Shown: piece after piece, positions 63,095-64,000 of the stretch
Position numbering within the stretch: position 1 is the first letter of the stretch
How the letters are laid out: every line of letters begins with the position of its first letter
Origin: Brevundimonas sp. UBA6550
GTDB lineage: Bacteria > Pseudomonadota > Alphaproteobacteria > Caulobacterales > Caulobacteraceae
DNA length: 64,000 nt
Reading direction: 5' to 3'
Assembly: GCF_002434505.1 (NCBI RefSeq)
Contig: NZ_DJKE01000006.1
Location: 62,001-126,000, forward strand
Translations under genes and position numbers: made by a program
Notes under the pieces: model-generated
The model's input: the letters and a program-made list of their open reading frames with translations, nothing else
Databases searched by the model: none
Told to the model about the DNA's origin: nothing

Positions 63095-64000
63095 TGACCG
63101 ATCTCATCGACATTCACGGCGTCTGCGCGCCCGGTTTCGAGGCTGTGCGCGAGGCCTTCGCCGCCAACTTCACCGATGCGCCCGAGGGGCTGGACGAACA
63201 GGCGGCGCGGTTCAGCGTGGTGATCGAGGGAGAGGCGGTCGTCGATCTGTGGGGTGGTTGGGCCGATACGGCGAAGACGACGCCGTTCACGGACGCGACC
63301 CTGACCTCGGTGTTTTCGACCGGCAAGGCGGTGATGGCCCTGTTGATGGCGACCGCGGTCGAGGCGGGGCAGGTGGATTACGACCAGACGGTCGCCTCGC
63401 TGTGGCCTGCATTCGGGGCGGCGGGCAAACAGGACGTGACCGTGGCCCAGTTGATGAGCCACCAGGCGGGCCTGCCGGGTTTCTCCGAAGCGGTGGAGCC
63501 TTCGATCTGGTTCGATGCGCCGGCCGTGCTGGAGCGGTTGGCGGCCCAGGCGCCGATGTGGGCGCCGGGAACGGCGTCCGGCTATCACCCGATCACGGTC
63601 GGCTATCTGGCCAATGAGGTCTATCGCCGGGCGACCGGGCGGACCATGGGCCAGGCGTTGCGTCAGGACTTCTCCGATCTGGACCTGTGGATCGGCCTGC
63701 CCGAGAGCGAACACGGGCGCGCAGCCCAGATGAGGAAGCCCACGGCGGCGCCCAGCCTGGGCGTCATCGATCCGATCAAACAGGCCGCCTTCCTGGATCG
63801 CGGTTCGGCGCCGGGCGGGCGGGGCTCGACCGAATGGCGCAAGATGGAGATTCCCTCGGCCAATCTGCACGGCACGGCCCTGGGGCTGGCGCGGATGCTG
63901 GGCGTGGTCGCCAACGGCGGGGCTCTGGACGGCCGGTCGGTGCTGTCGGCGGGGACGCTGGAGCAGCTGACGCGCGAACGAATCCACGGGCCGGACAAGG
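63095..64000 (+). CDS. Serine hydrolase, beta-lactamase/esterase class (partial)
   Basis: The first 302 codons of a serine hydrolase, cut by the window edge. SVFSTGKAVMALLMA holds the Ser-x-x-Lys of class C beta-lactamase-like enzymes, GYHPITVGYLANEVYRRATG the Tyr-x-x motif region. The overall sequence (GLPESEHGRAAQM, SANLHGTALGLARM) matches EstB-type esterases rather than true beta-lactamases. No signal peptide, so probably cytoplasmic. ATG 63095. Confidence 0.88.

Overview
The window is high-GC alphaproteobacterial chromosome, most likely Caulobacterales and probably Brevundimonas or a close relative. Supporting signs, all judged by reading: gene orders typical of the group (acnA divergent from ccmABCDG, thrS with yidD and a NifU-like gene, an atpHAGD-C operon), an mmcB gene behind a GTTC-N7-GTTC LexA box of the kind known from Caulobacter, an AtpD with an Ala/Lys/Pro-rich N-terminal extension, and CtrA-like TTAACCAT half-sites. 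Gene content is almost entirely chromosomal. No insertion sequence, prophage, CRISPR array, rRNA or origin was found. One tRNA gene (Gly-GCC) is present.

Layout. 1-9.9 kb is a surface-polysaccharide island, visibly lower in GC than the rest. It holds a broken gene end, an NAD-dependent epimerase, a DUF4214-methyltransferase fusion, a complete dTDP-L-rhamnose operon (rfbC-B-D-A) and, on the other strand, a KpsM/KpsE/KpsT-like ABC exporter with a companion glycan protein. A decapitated glycosyltransferase remnant lies upstream of the exporter. 10-12.5 kb is argB, a HAD phosphatase and dapD with overlapping ends (arginine and lysine synthesis). 12.5-19.9 kb carries a histidine kinase, a DUF892 protein, the thrS-yidD-NifU-like group, an AraC regulator, a HAD phosphatase and a TPR protein. 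19.9-26.7 kb has an M17 aminopeptidase, an NlpC/P60 hydrolase, SOS-linked mmcB, a lipocalin, a GNAT enzyme, ThpR, a Bax-inhibitor-1 membrane protein, a secreted unknown and a DUF2794 protein. 27-40 kb has a DegP-like protease, rlmN, a DUF350 protein with a second serine protease, a two-domain M16 peptidase, a hybrid histidine kinase, an isoaspartyl peptidase, a quinone oxidoreductase, a DUF1232 protein and an SDR. 40.4-46.1 kb has tRNA-Gly, an FeS-type photolyase, an M48 lipoprotein and the cytochrome c maturation operon. 46.5-56.5 kb has acnA, a small odd gene between two near-identical terminator hairpins, an aldehyde dehydrogenase, the divergent oxyR/katG pair, a glutamine cyclotransferase and TerC. 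56.9-62.4 kb is the F1 ATP synthase operon, interrupted between atpD and atpC by a gene for an exported protein. The window ends inside a serine hydrolase gene.

Most notable: the exported protein translationally coupled inside the F1 operon, with a possibly related lipoprotein just after atpC; an OxyR lacking the resolving cysteine beside katG; a Trypco2-like cassette between duplicated terminators; a NifU-like scaffold whose third cysteine is Ser; and at least two families of dispersed intergenic palindromic repeats. No clearly new multi-gene system was identified; the ATP-synthase insertion is the best candidate for something undescribed.
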